Positions 1 to 5,740 of a stretch of DNA of 5,740 nt are shown here, one piece after another. Position numbers and translations under genes: made by a program. The notes under the pieces were generated by a model. The model was not told the DNA's origin. It saw only the letters and a program-made list of their open reading frames with translations, and did not search any database. Source of the stretch: Spirosoma fluviale (GTDB lineage Bacteria; Bacteroidota; Bacteroidia; Cytophagales; Spirosomataceae); assembly GCA_945860325.1 (NCBI GenBank), contig CAMARL010000128.1, forward strand, positions 1-5,740, given 5' to 3'. Numbering within the stretch: the stretch's first letter is position 1; each line of letters starts with the position of its first letter.

Positions 1-336
1 CAAGGAAAGATAGAAAGATACCACCGGACCATGAAGAATGTAGTCAAGCTGCATCATTACTACATGCCAGAGGAATTAGAGGCGGCTTTAAAAGATTTTG
101 TGGAATACTATAACCACCAGCGTTACCATGAATCCCTTCAAAATCTAACGCCTGCTGACATATATTATGGGCGTGGAGAGATGATTTTACAAGAAAGAAA
201 ACGAATTAAAATGGAAACCCTAAAACAAAGAAGATTGAACTATGAGAAAATAAAAACAGCCAAAGATTGCACAGAAAAAAAAGAAATTACACATTCACAA
301 AAACACGAAACACTCCTTAAGGAAAAGTCTAATTAG
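1..336 (+). CDS. IS transposase (DDE integrase core), C-terminal part
   Basis: This is the tail of a DDE transposase whose start lies left of the window; the frame is open from base 1 to the TAG at 334-336. The first residues read QGKIERYHRTMK. The E at window residue 5, with K seven residues later, matches the catalytic glutamate and following basic residue of IS3-type rve domains. Next come the YYNHQRYHESL and TPADIYYGR blocks usual at the end of this domain, then a lysine/arginine-rich tail of about 50 residues. The two catalytic aspartates would lie outside the window. The stop codon sits inside the right terminal repeat (325-350), as often seen in compact IS elements. The TG...CA ends support IS3 over other families, but IS481 is not excluded. 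Whether the full copy is intact cannot be judged here. Confidence 0.9.
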   Translation, partial: QGKIERYHRTMKNVVKLHHYYMPEELEAALKDFVEYYNHQRYHESLQNLTPADIYYGRGEMILQERKRIKMETLKQRRLNYEKIKTAKDCTEKKEITHSQKHETLLKEKSN

Positions 337-350
337 TTTGACGACGTACA
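311..350 (+). repeat. Right end of IS (copy 1), directly repeated at 936-975
   Basis: Bases 311-350 align without gaps to 936-975 with 3 mismatches in 40. The shared core is AGTTTGACGACGTACA. The terminal part (325-350) is the right inverted repeat. Read on the minus strand it begins TGTA, has TCGTC at positions 7-11 and a TT(A/G)GAC block near position 20, matching the left ends at 841-866 and 2585-2610. The element therefore probably ends at the TACA at 347-350. The last codons of the transposase gene are within this repeat. Confidence 0.8.
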
Positions 351-374
351 ACTTGAGCTTTAAATTCATTTTAA

Positions 375-740
375 ATGAAATATATTTTTACATTATTCAT
401 TCTTTTAAATATTTCATGTAAAAAAGCGGAACTACCTGAAGTTGAAAATTTTAAAGGAAAATTAGTTATACAAGGCATTTGCATGAATTATGTAATACAA
501 ATAGTAGATGGTTCCGTAAATCCAACATTATTTGAACAAAGTTGGGTTAATCCCTCTAATAATATTACCTATAAAAATGTATTTGGTCTTGCAAGTATTT
601 GTACTTTCCCATCTAATATTAAAGAAGGGGATGAATTTTATTTTACCATTTCAAAAAATCCTATAGTACAAAGTTGTGCACAATGCAAAGCTTACAGTCC
701 AATACCAGCTAAAAAAATCTATATAGAAATATATAATTAA
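375..740 (+). CDS. Small putative lipoprotein, family unknown
   Basis: This 121-residue protein is not one I recognise. It begins with a short hydrophobic signal (MKYIFTLFILLNIS) followed directly by C15 and KKAE. That resembles a type II (lipoprotein) signal peptide with a relaxed lipobox, so the mature protein is probably lipid-anchored on the outer side of the inner membrane or in the outer membrane. The mature part is about 107 residues, rich in predicted beta strands (GKLVIQGICMNYVIQIV; KKIYIEIYN). It has four further cysteines (C36, C76, C101, C104). C101 and C104 form a CxxC, compatible with disulfides or metal binding, neither shown. The ATG at 375 puts the signal peptide at the very N-terminus and has no Shine-Dalgarno. 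The gene starts 25 bases after the IS right end and lies between two copies of that end, so it may be an IS-associated passenger. It is strongly A+T-rich (for example 17 G/C in 541-600). Confidence 0.7.
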   Translation: MKYIFTLFILLNISCKKAELPEVENFKGKLVIQGICMNYVIQIVDGSVNPTLFEQSWVNPSNNITYKNVFGLASICTFPSNIKEGDEFYFTISKNPIVQSCAQCKAYSPIPAKKIYIEIYN

Positions 741-840
741 TAGATTGCAATGCTCCAGTTTGTAAATTCTACATTTAAACAACTTAACACCCTACAACTA
801 AATCATTCATTTTCTTTGATGAGGTGAAATAATACATTCA

Positions 841-866
841 TGTAAATCGTCAGCAAAAAATGGACC
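841..866 (+). repeat. Left terminal inverted repeat of the MITE-like element
   Basis: This 26-bp end starts with TGTAAATCGTC and finishes with TGGACC. It matches the isolated end at 2585-2610 at 23 of 26 positions (differences at positions 12, 17 and 20). It pairs imperfectly with the reverse complement of 950-975, with one single-base offset before the TTGGAC block. Confidence 0.75.
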
Positions 867-949
867 CATGGAAGCTATTTCTTAGAAAGTGTTTTATTTA
901 AAATGAATTATTGCGAAATTCGATTCAAAATTAATCACTCCTTAAGGGA

Positions 950-975
950 AAGTCCAATCAGTTTGACGACGTACA
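950..975 (+). repeat. Right terminal inverted repeat of the MITE-like element
   Basis: The right end runs from AAGTCCAA to CGACGTACA. Its reverse complement starts TGTACGTCGTC and carries TTGGAC, the same blocks in the same order as the left ends at 841 and 2585. It is almost identical to the IS right end at 325-350 (2 differences in 26). Confidence 0.75.
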
Positions 976-988
976 CTTGGACTTTTTT
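950..988 (+). terminator. Candidate intrinsic terminator spanning the right edge of the MITE-like element
   Basis: AAGTCCAA (950-957) and TTGGACTT (977-984) form a perfect 8-bp stem around a 19-base loop. The second arm runs into six consecutive T residues (983-988). The left arm is inside the element and the right arm lies outside its presumed TACA end. It could stop read-through from the left before the permease gene. The loop is long and the stem modest, so strength is uncertain. Confidence 0.45.
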
Positions 989-1014
989 CTTAAAATGTAA
1001 AAGAACATAAAATT

Positions 1015-1044
1015 ATGAATAAACTTAAAAACCAGTTTCAGTGA
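1015..1044 (+). other. Nine-codon ORF whose stop overlaps the permease GTG start
   Basis: ATG at 1015 opens MNKLKNQFQ and ends at TGA 1042-1044, overlapping the permease GTG at 1041-1043 as GTGA. It could be a leader peptide coupled to permease translation. Alternatively it is the true permease N-terminus, put out of frame by one base: one more A in the A5 run at 1027-1031 would give MNKLKKPVSVTPPPP in the permease frame. It may also have no function. Confidence 0.3.
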
Positions 1045-2345
1045 CTCCACCCCCACCTGCTACTTCTGGCGGTGAAGAAAAGCTCCCTAGGAATCTTGGG
1101 CTTTGGGGCATCTGGATGCTGGTAGTCAACGGCTTAATTGGCGCAGGAATTTTTGGCTTACCCGGCGGAGCGGCAACTTTGGCTGGAGAGTATAGTGTGC
1201 TGGTCTATGCATTTTGTGCGCTTTTGATCTTACCCATTATTTTGTGCTTTGCCGAACTAGGGAGCTATTTCCGAGGTACGGGTGGTCCGATCCGTTATGG
1301 GACCTTGGCATTTGGCCCTTTCGTAGGATTCCAAGGAGGCTGGTTGTATTACGTGGCTCGGTTGATTTCCTTCTCTGCCAACACGGTACTACTTACAGAT
1401 TCCATTTCTTATTTTATTTCAGGGGCAAGCACGGGTACTGGAAGGATTATTTCTTTAGCAGTGATTTGTGTGGGACTAAGTGTAATCAATGTGCTAGGGT
1501 CAATCCAATCGATACGCTCAATGACGCTATTTACAGTCATCAAGTTTGCGGTTCTGATTCTCCTTCCGCTCGGAGGTTTTATAATTTTAGGATCAACGGT
1601 GATTCCCAGTTTTGTTAGTCCTATCCCTCCCTCCGAGAATTTGGGAGCTGCTACCTTGCTTTTAATCTATGCCTTTATTGGATTTGAGGGAGTGGCAGTT
1701 CCTGCTGGCGAGGCAAAGCGCCCAGAGCGGGACATACCCTTGGGATTGTTGCTAGGATTGGCTGTAGTAGCTGTCTTGTACATGGTCATCCAACTTGTAT
1801 CTCAGGCTGCCGTGCCCAATCTTGCAAATTCTAAAACTCCTTTATTGGATGTTTCAGCGAGTCTTTTTGGGCCTGTTGGCGCTATAGTATTGATGGTAGG
1901 GGTTGCCGCTTCGGTACTAGCCAACTTGCTCAGTTCTATGTTTTCCGCTACTCGGGTGACCTATGCCCTATCTTTAGAAAAATCGCTACCAAGCTGGTTT
2001 GGAGAGGTTCACAGCCGGTATTTAACCCCAGCCAATTCGGTTGTATTTTTTGGGCTTGCTGCCTTTTTATTGGCTGTCTTTGGTTCGTTTACGGTGTTGG
2101 CAGCGATGACTGTGCTGTCCCGTTTATTTTTGTATGGCATGAGCTGTGCGGCTATACCCAAACTCAGATCTCAGTTTCGTGGGGAAGGGCGATTTATCTT
2201 GAAAGGGGGCTATACAATTCCTGTTTTGGGGATTGGAGCTTGTCTATGGCTCATGCTTCAAGTAAGTTTCCAATCGGTTTGGTTGACGGCTATTTTTGTA
2301 GGCATCGGCTCTTTGTTGTACTGGGTAGGAAAGAGGCAGAACTAG
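1041..2345 (+). CDS. APC-family amino-acid permease
   Basis: This 434-residue inner-membrane transporter belongs to the amino acid-polyamine-organocation superfamily, whose members carry amino acids or amines by proton symport or exchange. The sequence shows about 12 hydrophobic helices. TM1 carries the unwound substrate-site motif GAGIFGLP (residues 34-41). TM6 and the following loop carry FIGFEG (212-217) and GEAKRPERDIP (223-233), the conserved pair in this family. Length is normal for the family. Substrate cannot be assigned. An in-frame TAA at 1026-1028 leaves GTG 1041 as the first start. The next in-frame ATG (1116) would cut into TM1. There is no Shine-Dalgarno, and the proline-rich start MTPPPPATSGG is unusual, so the true start may be ATG 1015 after a one-base indel. 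Base use differs from its neighbours (37 G/C in 1681-1740), suggesting transfer or stronger codon selection. It stands alone, between an IS derivative and an isolated IS end. Confidence 0.9.
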   Translation: MTPPPPATSGGEEKLPRNLGLWGIWMLVVNGLIGAGIFGLPGGAATLAGEYSVLVYAFCALLILPIILCFAELGSYFRGTGGPIRYGTLAFGPFVGFQGGWLYYVARLISFSANTVLLTDSISYFISGASTGTGRIISLAVICVGLSVINVLGSIQSIRSMTLFTVIKFAVLILLPLGGFIILGSTVIPSFVSPIPPSENLGAATLLLIYAFIGFEGVAVPAGEAKRPERDIPLGLLLGLAVVAVLYMVIQLVSQAAVPNLANSKTPLLDVSASLFGPVGAIVLMVGVAASVLANLLSSMFSATRVTYALSLEKSLPSWFGEVHSRYLTPANSVVFFGLAAFLLAVFGSFTVLAAMTVLSRLFLYGMSCAAIPKLRSQFRGEGRFILKGGYTIPVLGIGACLWLMLQVSFQSVWLTAIFVGIGSLLYWVGKRQN

Positions 2346-2584
2346 CTTGTTTTTTGATTCATCATTACCGATTCTGCCAACATCCAACCCTCTTTTTATC
2401 TTGATTAAATGTTTTTTTAAACGATTTTAATTAATCTCTTGCAGTTTGTTTATTATTTCTTTTCGAGTTCAGCTTAATAATTTTTCAATTTAATCCGCCA
2501 AAAGATTGGTCATGTTTCACCTCAATTTTTTACTAAATGAATGCATTTAAAATACAAAGTTTAGTTGATCGGGCACTTGGGTGC

Positions 2585-2610
2585 TGTAAATCGTCTGCAA
2601 TAATTGGACC
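2585..2610 (+). repeat. Isolated IS left end (remnant)
   Basis: These 26 bases start TGTAAATCGTC and end TTGGACC, matching the left end at 841-866 at 23 of 26 positions. No matching right end (GACGACGTACA-like) was seen between here and the end of the window, and the following bases do not resemble the interior of the 841-975 element. It is best read as a remnant of a decayed or deleted copy in the same orientation. Confidence 0.6.
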
Positions 2611-2974
2611 GATAATGATTATTATTTGACTTCGTTTAAAATTAAACAAACCCACATTTGACCTAAAAACCCCTCTCGTGCTACCTGTTTTGCTACCAAC
2701 CTCGTAAAATAAAAGAATCCACTCGCTTTTAAATATTAACTAATTATTATGGGCTCAAAACTATATGCAGATTAAATTTTTTAGTCTGGAAAGGTTTAAA
2801 TAAATTTTATTTTTTTTGGGATAATTATTTTTTTTTAGTATTTATGTGGGGAGTTTTTATAAAAAATCAGGTTGATTTAAATTTTAATTTTAATCTCATT
2901 TATAAATACCATATTACCTTTTTTAAAAATCCAGTTTATTTCAATCAAATTTTTCAACTTTTAATTTTTTAAAT

Positions 2975-3006
2975 ACATTTTTTGAAGATTAATTTTTAAA
3001 AAATGT
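2975..3006 (+). promoter_or_regulatory. A/T stem-loop in the susC-like leader
   Basis: ACATTTTTT (2975-2983) and AAAAAATGT (2998-3006) form a perfect 9-bp inverted repeat with a 14-base loop, ending 32 bases before the chosen start of the susC-like gene. The right arm contains the alternative in-frame ATG at 3003. It could affect mRNA stability or start access. In such A/T-rich DNA it may be chance. Confidence 0.25.
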
Positions 3007-3038
3007 TTAACCAATTAATACAAACAAACAACCCTCTT

Positions 3039-5740
3039 ATGAAAAGAATGCTATTATTTTTTTGTGCAATGTGCATTTTCTCTGCCACAATTGCGCAAAC
3101 AAGACAGATTACCGGAAAGGTAACTGGTACTGACAATCAGGTTGTCGTATCTGCAACGATCAAGATTAAGGCGAGTAATGCAGCTACAATCACGGGTGCT
3201 GATGGAACATTTAGTTTGAAAGCTCCCAATGGAAGCTTTGTGCTACAAGTCTCTTCCGTTGGATTTGCATCCAAAGAAGTGGCCGTCAGCGCATCTCAAG
3301 CTATTGTCAATGTTTCTTTGATGGAACAATCAACGGACTTAAATGAAGTCGTTGTGACTGCGCTGGGTATTAAGCGCGAAAAAAAGTCATTGACTTATGC
3401 ATCTCAACAACTCGCAGGGGAGGAAATCAGAAGAGCGGCTGGTCCAAACTTCATGGAAGCCTTGAGTGGTAAAGTTGCTGGAATAGACATTAAAGTAAGT
3501 GCTTCAGGGGTTGGAGGCTCTACGAAGGCAGTATTAAGAGGTGCTAGATCACTCTCTGGAACGAGTGAGGCACTTTATGTGATTGACGGTGTGCCCATGG
3601 TGAATAACAAGGGCGGGCAACCAGGTTCTTATGGTGGCAATGACCGTGGGGATGGTCTTTCCTCTATAAATCCAGCTGATATTGAAACAGTTAACGTACT
3701 TAGGGGAGCAAATGCATCCATCTTATACGGTAGCCAGGGAGCGAATGGTGTGATTTTGATTACCACTAAAAAGGGCAAAGCAGGCAAAACAGTTGTAGAT
3801 TTTAATTCTAGCACGGTTTTTGAACAAGTAACTGGGCTACCTGATCTTCAATTCGATTACGGTACGGTAGGTGGAGATTTGAATTGGTCAAAAGTAAAAG
3901 GAAATTATAAAAAGGATTATGTGAAGGATTTCTTCCAAACAGGTTCGATTGCAACAAATTCAATCAATGTAAGTGGAGGAAATAATCAGACAACCGCTTA
4001 TTTTTCGTATTCTAACATTACTTCTAAAGGAGCAATTCCAACGAATACCTACGATAAAAATACGATCACGTTAAATCAATCTACCAAATTATTTAATGAT
4101 AAAATCACCTTAAGTTCGAATGTTATTTTTGCGAACGAAAAGTCTTACAATCGTCCAGGTGCGGGTTATTATAACAACCCACTAACTGGTTTGTATACTT
4201 TTGCCCGCGATAAGGATTTTGCTTCTTATAAAGAAAATTACCAGGTTTTCGATGTAGCGAGAAATCTCTACAAACAATCTTGGTATTCAACGTATGAGTT
4301 TCAAAACAACCCTTATTTTGAGTTGAATAATAACTCAAAATTGGCAACGAATAACCGTGTTATTGCGAACATGAAGTTAGCCTACGATGTGATGGATCAT
4401 GTTAAGTTTGAAACAAGGGCTAATATTGATTATAATGATGTATTGTATGATAATAGATATGTTGCTGGTGGTAACTCAGTTAGTGTTAGTCCCAATGGAT
4501 CTTGGTCATATTCCAAATACAAGGATCAATCTTTGTATGCAGATGCAATCTTAACTTACAATAATAATTTTGGCAACTTTAGTGTAACTGGTTTGTTAGG
4601 AGCTAGTTATCAAAATAATACTTTTGGAGATGGGATGAATGTGGCCAATGGTACAATTCCTTTACAATACCCTAATTTCTTCTCTTTCTCAAACATGCCT
4701 TATAATGTCATTTTTAACTCGACCATCAATAAAACGGTCAAGCAAGGTGTATTTGCAAGTGCTAACATTGGTTATAAAGAAGTTTTATTTTTAGATGTTT
4801 CAGCGCGTAATGACTGGGCTTCTACTTTGGCATTAACCGGAAATCAATCTTATTTATATCCTGCTTTTGGTTTATCTGCCGTTATTAGCCAAATGATTCA
4901 ATTGCCTGAAGCGATATCTTATTTAAAGGTAAGAGCATCGAATTCCATGACGGGCAATGAGGTTCCATTTAATGTGGTTAATCCATGGAACTCGATTGGT
5001 GGCGCTGGTGGTCCGAGTGGAATTGGGGGTATAAACCGAAATAGTCAGGTTCCATTCACAAATTTGAACCCTGAGATTATTACAAGTAACGAATTAGGTA
5101 CAGATATTAAATTCTTTAATGGTCGATTAGGATTAGATTTCACTTATTATAATTCGGTGAGTACAAATCAATTTCTTTCGTTGGCTGCACCTTCTGGATC
5201 AGGTTATTCTTCCTATTTTGTAAATGCTGGAAAAATTGTAAATAAGGGTTTTGAATTAACGATTGACGCACAGCCTTTCAGAACTGATAATTTTGCTTGG
5301 AACACGAATATCAACTTGTCAAGAAACCAAAACGAAATAGTGGAATTAATTGCTTCTAATCCAAACTATCAAGTAGGTGGTGATGATGAAGGTTTTGCTT
5401 CGATTATTAAAGCAGGTGGATCATTTCAAGATTTGTACATATTTAAATTCAACAGAAACAGTGCGGGTCAAATAATTTTAAGTCCTGCTGGTGTTCCAAC
5501 AAAAGCTGCTACGCAAGTAAAAGTAGGTAACGTTAATCCTGATTTAATTGCAGGCTGGAATCATAATCTTACTTATAAAGATTTCTTTGTCAGTGCGCTT
5601 ATTAATGCAAAATTTGGAGGTGTAGCTTTTTCTAAAACAGAAGCGTTCTTAGATTCTTATGGTGCAAGCCAAAGATCTGCAGATGCACGATTAAACGCAA
5701 CGATTCCCATTAACGCAGTATCAAGCACCGGAGCGGCGGT
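3039..5740 (+). CDS. SusC/RagA-family TonB-linked outer-membrane transporter, 3' end missing
   Basis: This is the outer-membrane channel of a SusCD-type importer, which takes up oligosaccharides, peptides or similar nutrients with energy from TonB. The frame is open for 900 codons to the window edge; family members are usually about 1000 or more residues, so the last barrel strands lie outside. Seen in order: a signal peptide (1-20, MKRMLLFF...ATIAQ); a carboxypeptidase-regulatory-like beta domain (about 23-95, QITGKVTG...GADGTFSL); a TonB-box-like LNEVVVTALG (101-110); and the plug with SusC signatures LRGARSLSG (166-174), LYVIDGVPM (179-187) and VLRGANASILYGSQGANG (220-237). From about 250 there are alternating aromatic-rich beta-barrel segments. 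There is no N-terminal STN domain, so FecR-type anti-sigma signalling is not indicated. ATG 3039 was chosen because it puts the signal peptide first; ATG 3003, in frame, would add 12 residues. No Shine-Dalgarno is seen. Substrate is unknown; a susD-like gene probably follows. Confidence 0.95.
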   Translation, partial: MKRMLLFFCAMCIFSATIAQTRQITGKVTGTDNQVVVSATIKIKASNAATITGADGTFSLKAPNGSFVLQVSSVGFASKEVAVSASQAIVNVSLMEQSTDLNEVVVTALGIKREKKSLTYASQQLAGEEIRRAAGPNFMEALSGKVAGIDIKVSASGVGGSTKAVLRGARSLSGTSEALYVIDGVPMVNNKGGQPGSYGGNDRGDGLSSINPADIETVNVLRGANASILYGSQGANGVILITTKKGKAGKTVVDFNSSTVFEQVTGLPDLQFDYGTVGGDLNWSKVKGNYKKDYVKDFFQTGSIATNSINVSGGNNQTTAYFSYSNITSKGAIPTNTYDKNTITLNQSTKLFNDKITLSSNVIFANEKSYNRPGAGYYNNPLTGLYTFARDKDFASYKENYQVFDVARNLYKQSWYSTYEFQNNPYFELNNNSKLATNNRVIANMKLAYDVMDHVKFETRANIDYNDVLYDNRYVAGGNSVSVSPNGSWSYSKYKDQSLYADAILTYNNNFGNFSVTGLLGASYQNNTFGDGMNVANGTIPLQYPNFFSFSNMPYNVIFNSTINKTVKQGVFASANIGYKEVLFLDVSARNDWASTLALTGNQSYLYPAFGLSAVISQMIQLPEAISYLKVRASNSMTGNEVPFNVVNPWNSIGGAGGPSGIGGINRNSQVPFTNLNPEIITSNELGTDIKFFNGRLGLDFTYYNSVSTNQFLSLAAPSGSGYSSYFVNAGKIVNKGFELTIDAQPFRTDNFAWNTNINLSRNQNEIVELIASNPNYQVGGDDEGFASIIKAGGSFQDLYIFKFNRNSAGQIILSPAGVPTKAATQVKVGNVNPDLIAGWNHNLTYKDFFVSALINAKFGGVAFSKTEAFLDSYGASQRSADARLNATIPINAVSSTGAA

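Larger units (their letters stand above)
841..975 (+). mobile_element. 135-bp MITE-like internal deletion derivative of the upstream IS family
   Basis: The element begins TGTAAATCGTC at 841 and ends GACGACGTACA at 975. These two ends are imperfect inverted repeats of about 26 bp, sharing TGTA, TCGTC and TGGAC blocks. Its last 40 bp match the 3' end of the transposase-bearing IS at 311-350 (3 mismatches), including bases that encode the transposase tail in that copy. The middle (867-935) has no open frame of useful length. It therefore looks like an IS that lost nearly all of its transposase gene and could be moved only in trans. It has the same orientation as the IS at the left edge. I see no clear target-site duplication: the left flank ends ATTCA and the right flank starts CTTGG. 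An old insertion, or ends rearranged by recombination, are both possible. Confidence 0.68.
2346..3038. other. Gene-free spacer between the permease and the susC-like gene
   Basis: No frame of useful length was found in this 693-base spacer. It contains an isolated IS left end at 2585-2610 and a TGCTACC direct repeat (2679-2685 and 2691-2697). After about 2700 comes a very A+T-rich stretch, with only 11 G/C in 2821-2880. A promoter for the susC-like gene is expected in this leader, but I found no exact match to the Bacteroides TTG / TAnnTTTG pattern. No anti-sigma or regulator gene lies between the two genes. A weak pair GGCAGAA (2335-2341) / TTCTGCC (2372-2378) at the permease end is not followed closely by a T-run, so I do not call a terminator. 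Confidence 0.7.

Noticed and set aside
333..340. Possible outward promoter in the IS end (TTAGTTTG, near the TAnnTTTG -7 box; TCAGTTTG at 958-965 in the second copy)
   Set aside because: The second base of the box is wrong in both copies, and there is no TTG at the -33 position.
363..909. 14-bp inverted pair, AATTCATTTTAAAT at 363-376 and its complement at 896-909
   Set aside because: It is all A/T but for one base. A match of this length is expected about by chance in such A+T-rich DNA, and it does not coincide with element ends.
903..1010. Open frame of 35 codons starting inside the MITE-like element
   Set aside because: It runs through the terminal repeat into flanking DNA in a frame different from the transposase tail, so it looks fortuitous.
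1214..1618. Open frame of 134 codons in another + frame
   Set aside because: It lies wholly inside the permease gene, whose 12-helix product and APC motifs are clear; this frame gives no recognisable protein.
2335..2378. GGCAGAA / TTCTGCC pair as a permease terminator
   Set aside because: The loop is 30 bases and the nearest T-run begins more than 10 bases after the stem, so it does not fit an intrinsic terminator.
821..2523. GAGGTGAAA (821-829) and TTTCACCTC (2515-2523) as an inverted pair outside the two IS left ends
   Set aside because: It is only 9 bp, sits at different distances from the two ends, and does not extend.
3629..3814. Minus-strand open frame of 61 codons
   Set aside because: It is antisense to the plug domain of the susC-like gene, which has conserved signatures in the + frame.
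4123..4347. Minus-strand open frame of 74 codons
   Set aside because: It is antisense to the barrel region of the susC-like gene, with no signal peptide, motif or start context of its own.

Overview
The window looks like an accessory stretch of a Bacteroidota chromosome. The main evidence is a SusC/RagA-type TonB-dependent outer-membrane transporter at the right edge. Supporting evidence is a short lipoprotein with a relaxed lipobox, A-rich translation starts without Shine-Dalgarno sequences, and a low-G+C background. The genus cannot be fixed from the sequence alone.

Layout on the + strand: (1) 1-350 is the 3' end of a DDE insertion sequence, probably IS3-like, carrying the transposase C-terminus and the right terminal repeat. 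(2) 375-740 encodes a small cysteine-containing lipoprotein that I do not recognise. (3) 841-975 is a 135-bp element with no transposase. It starts with a TGTA-type left end and finishes with a second copy of the right end found at 311-350, so it reads as an internally deleted, MITE-like derivative of the same IS family. A hairpin plus T-run spans its right edge. (4) 1041-2345 is a complete 12-helix APC-family amino-acid permease, clearly richer in G+C than the lipoprotein gene and the A+T-rich spacer. (5) 2346-3038 is a long spacer holding another isolated IS left end (2585-2610) and then a very A+T-rich leader. (6) 3039-5740 is the first 900 codons of a susC-like gene that runs off the window; a susD-like partner would be expected just downstream.

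The genes do not form one obvious pathway. The permease would move amino acids or related amines across the inner membrane. The SusC-like protein would import an unidentified oligomeric nutrient across the outer membrane. The most notable structure is the set of four related IS ends around the lipoprotein and permease genes. This suggests the segment was assembled or reshuffled by one IS family and its deletion derivative. No CRISPR array, tRNA, rRNA or recognisable riboswitch was seen.
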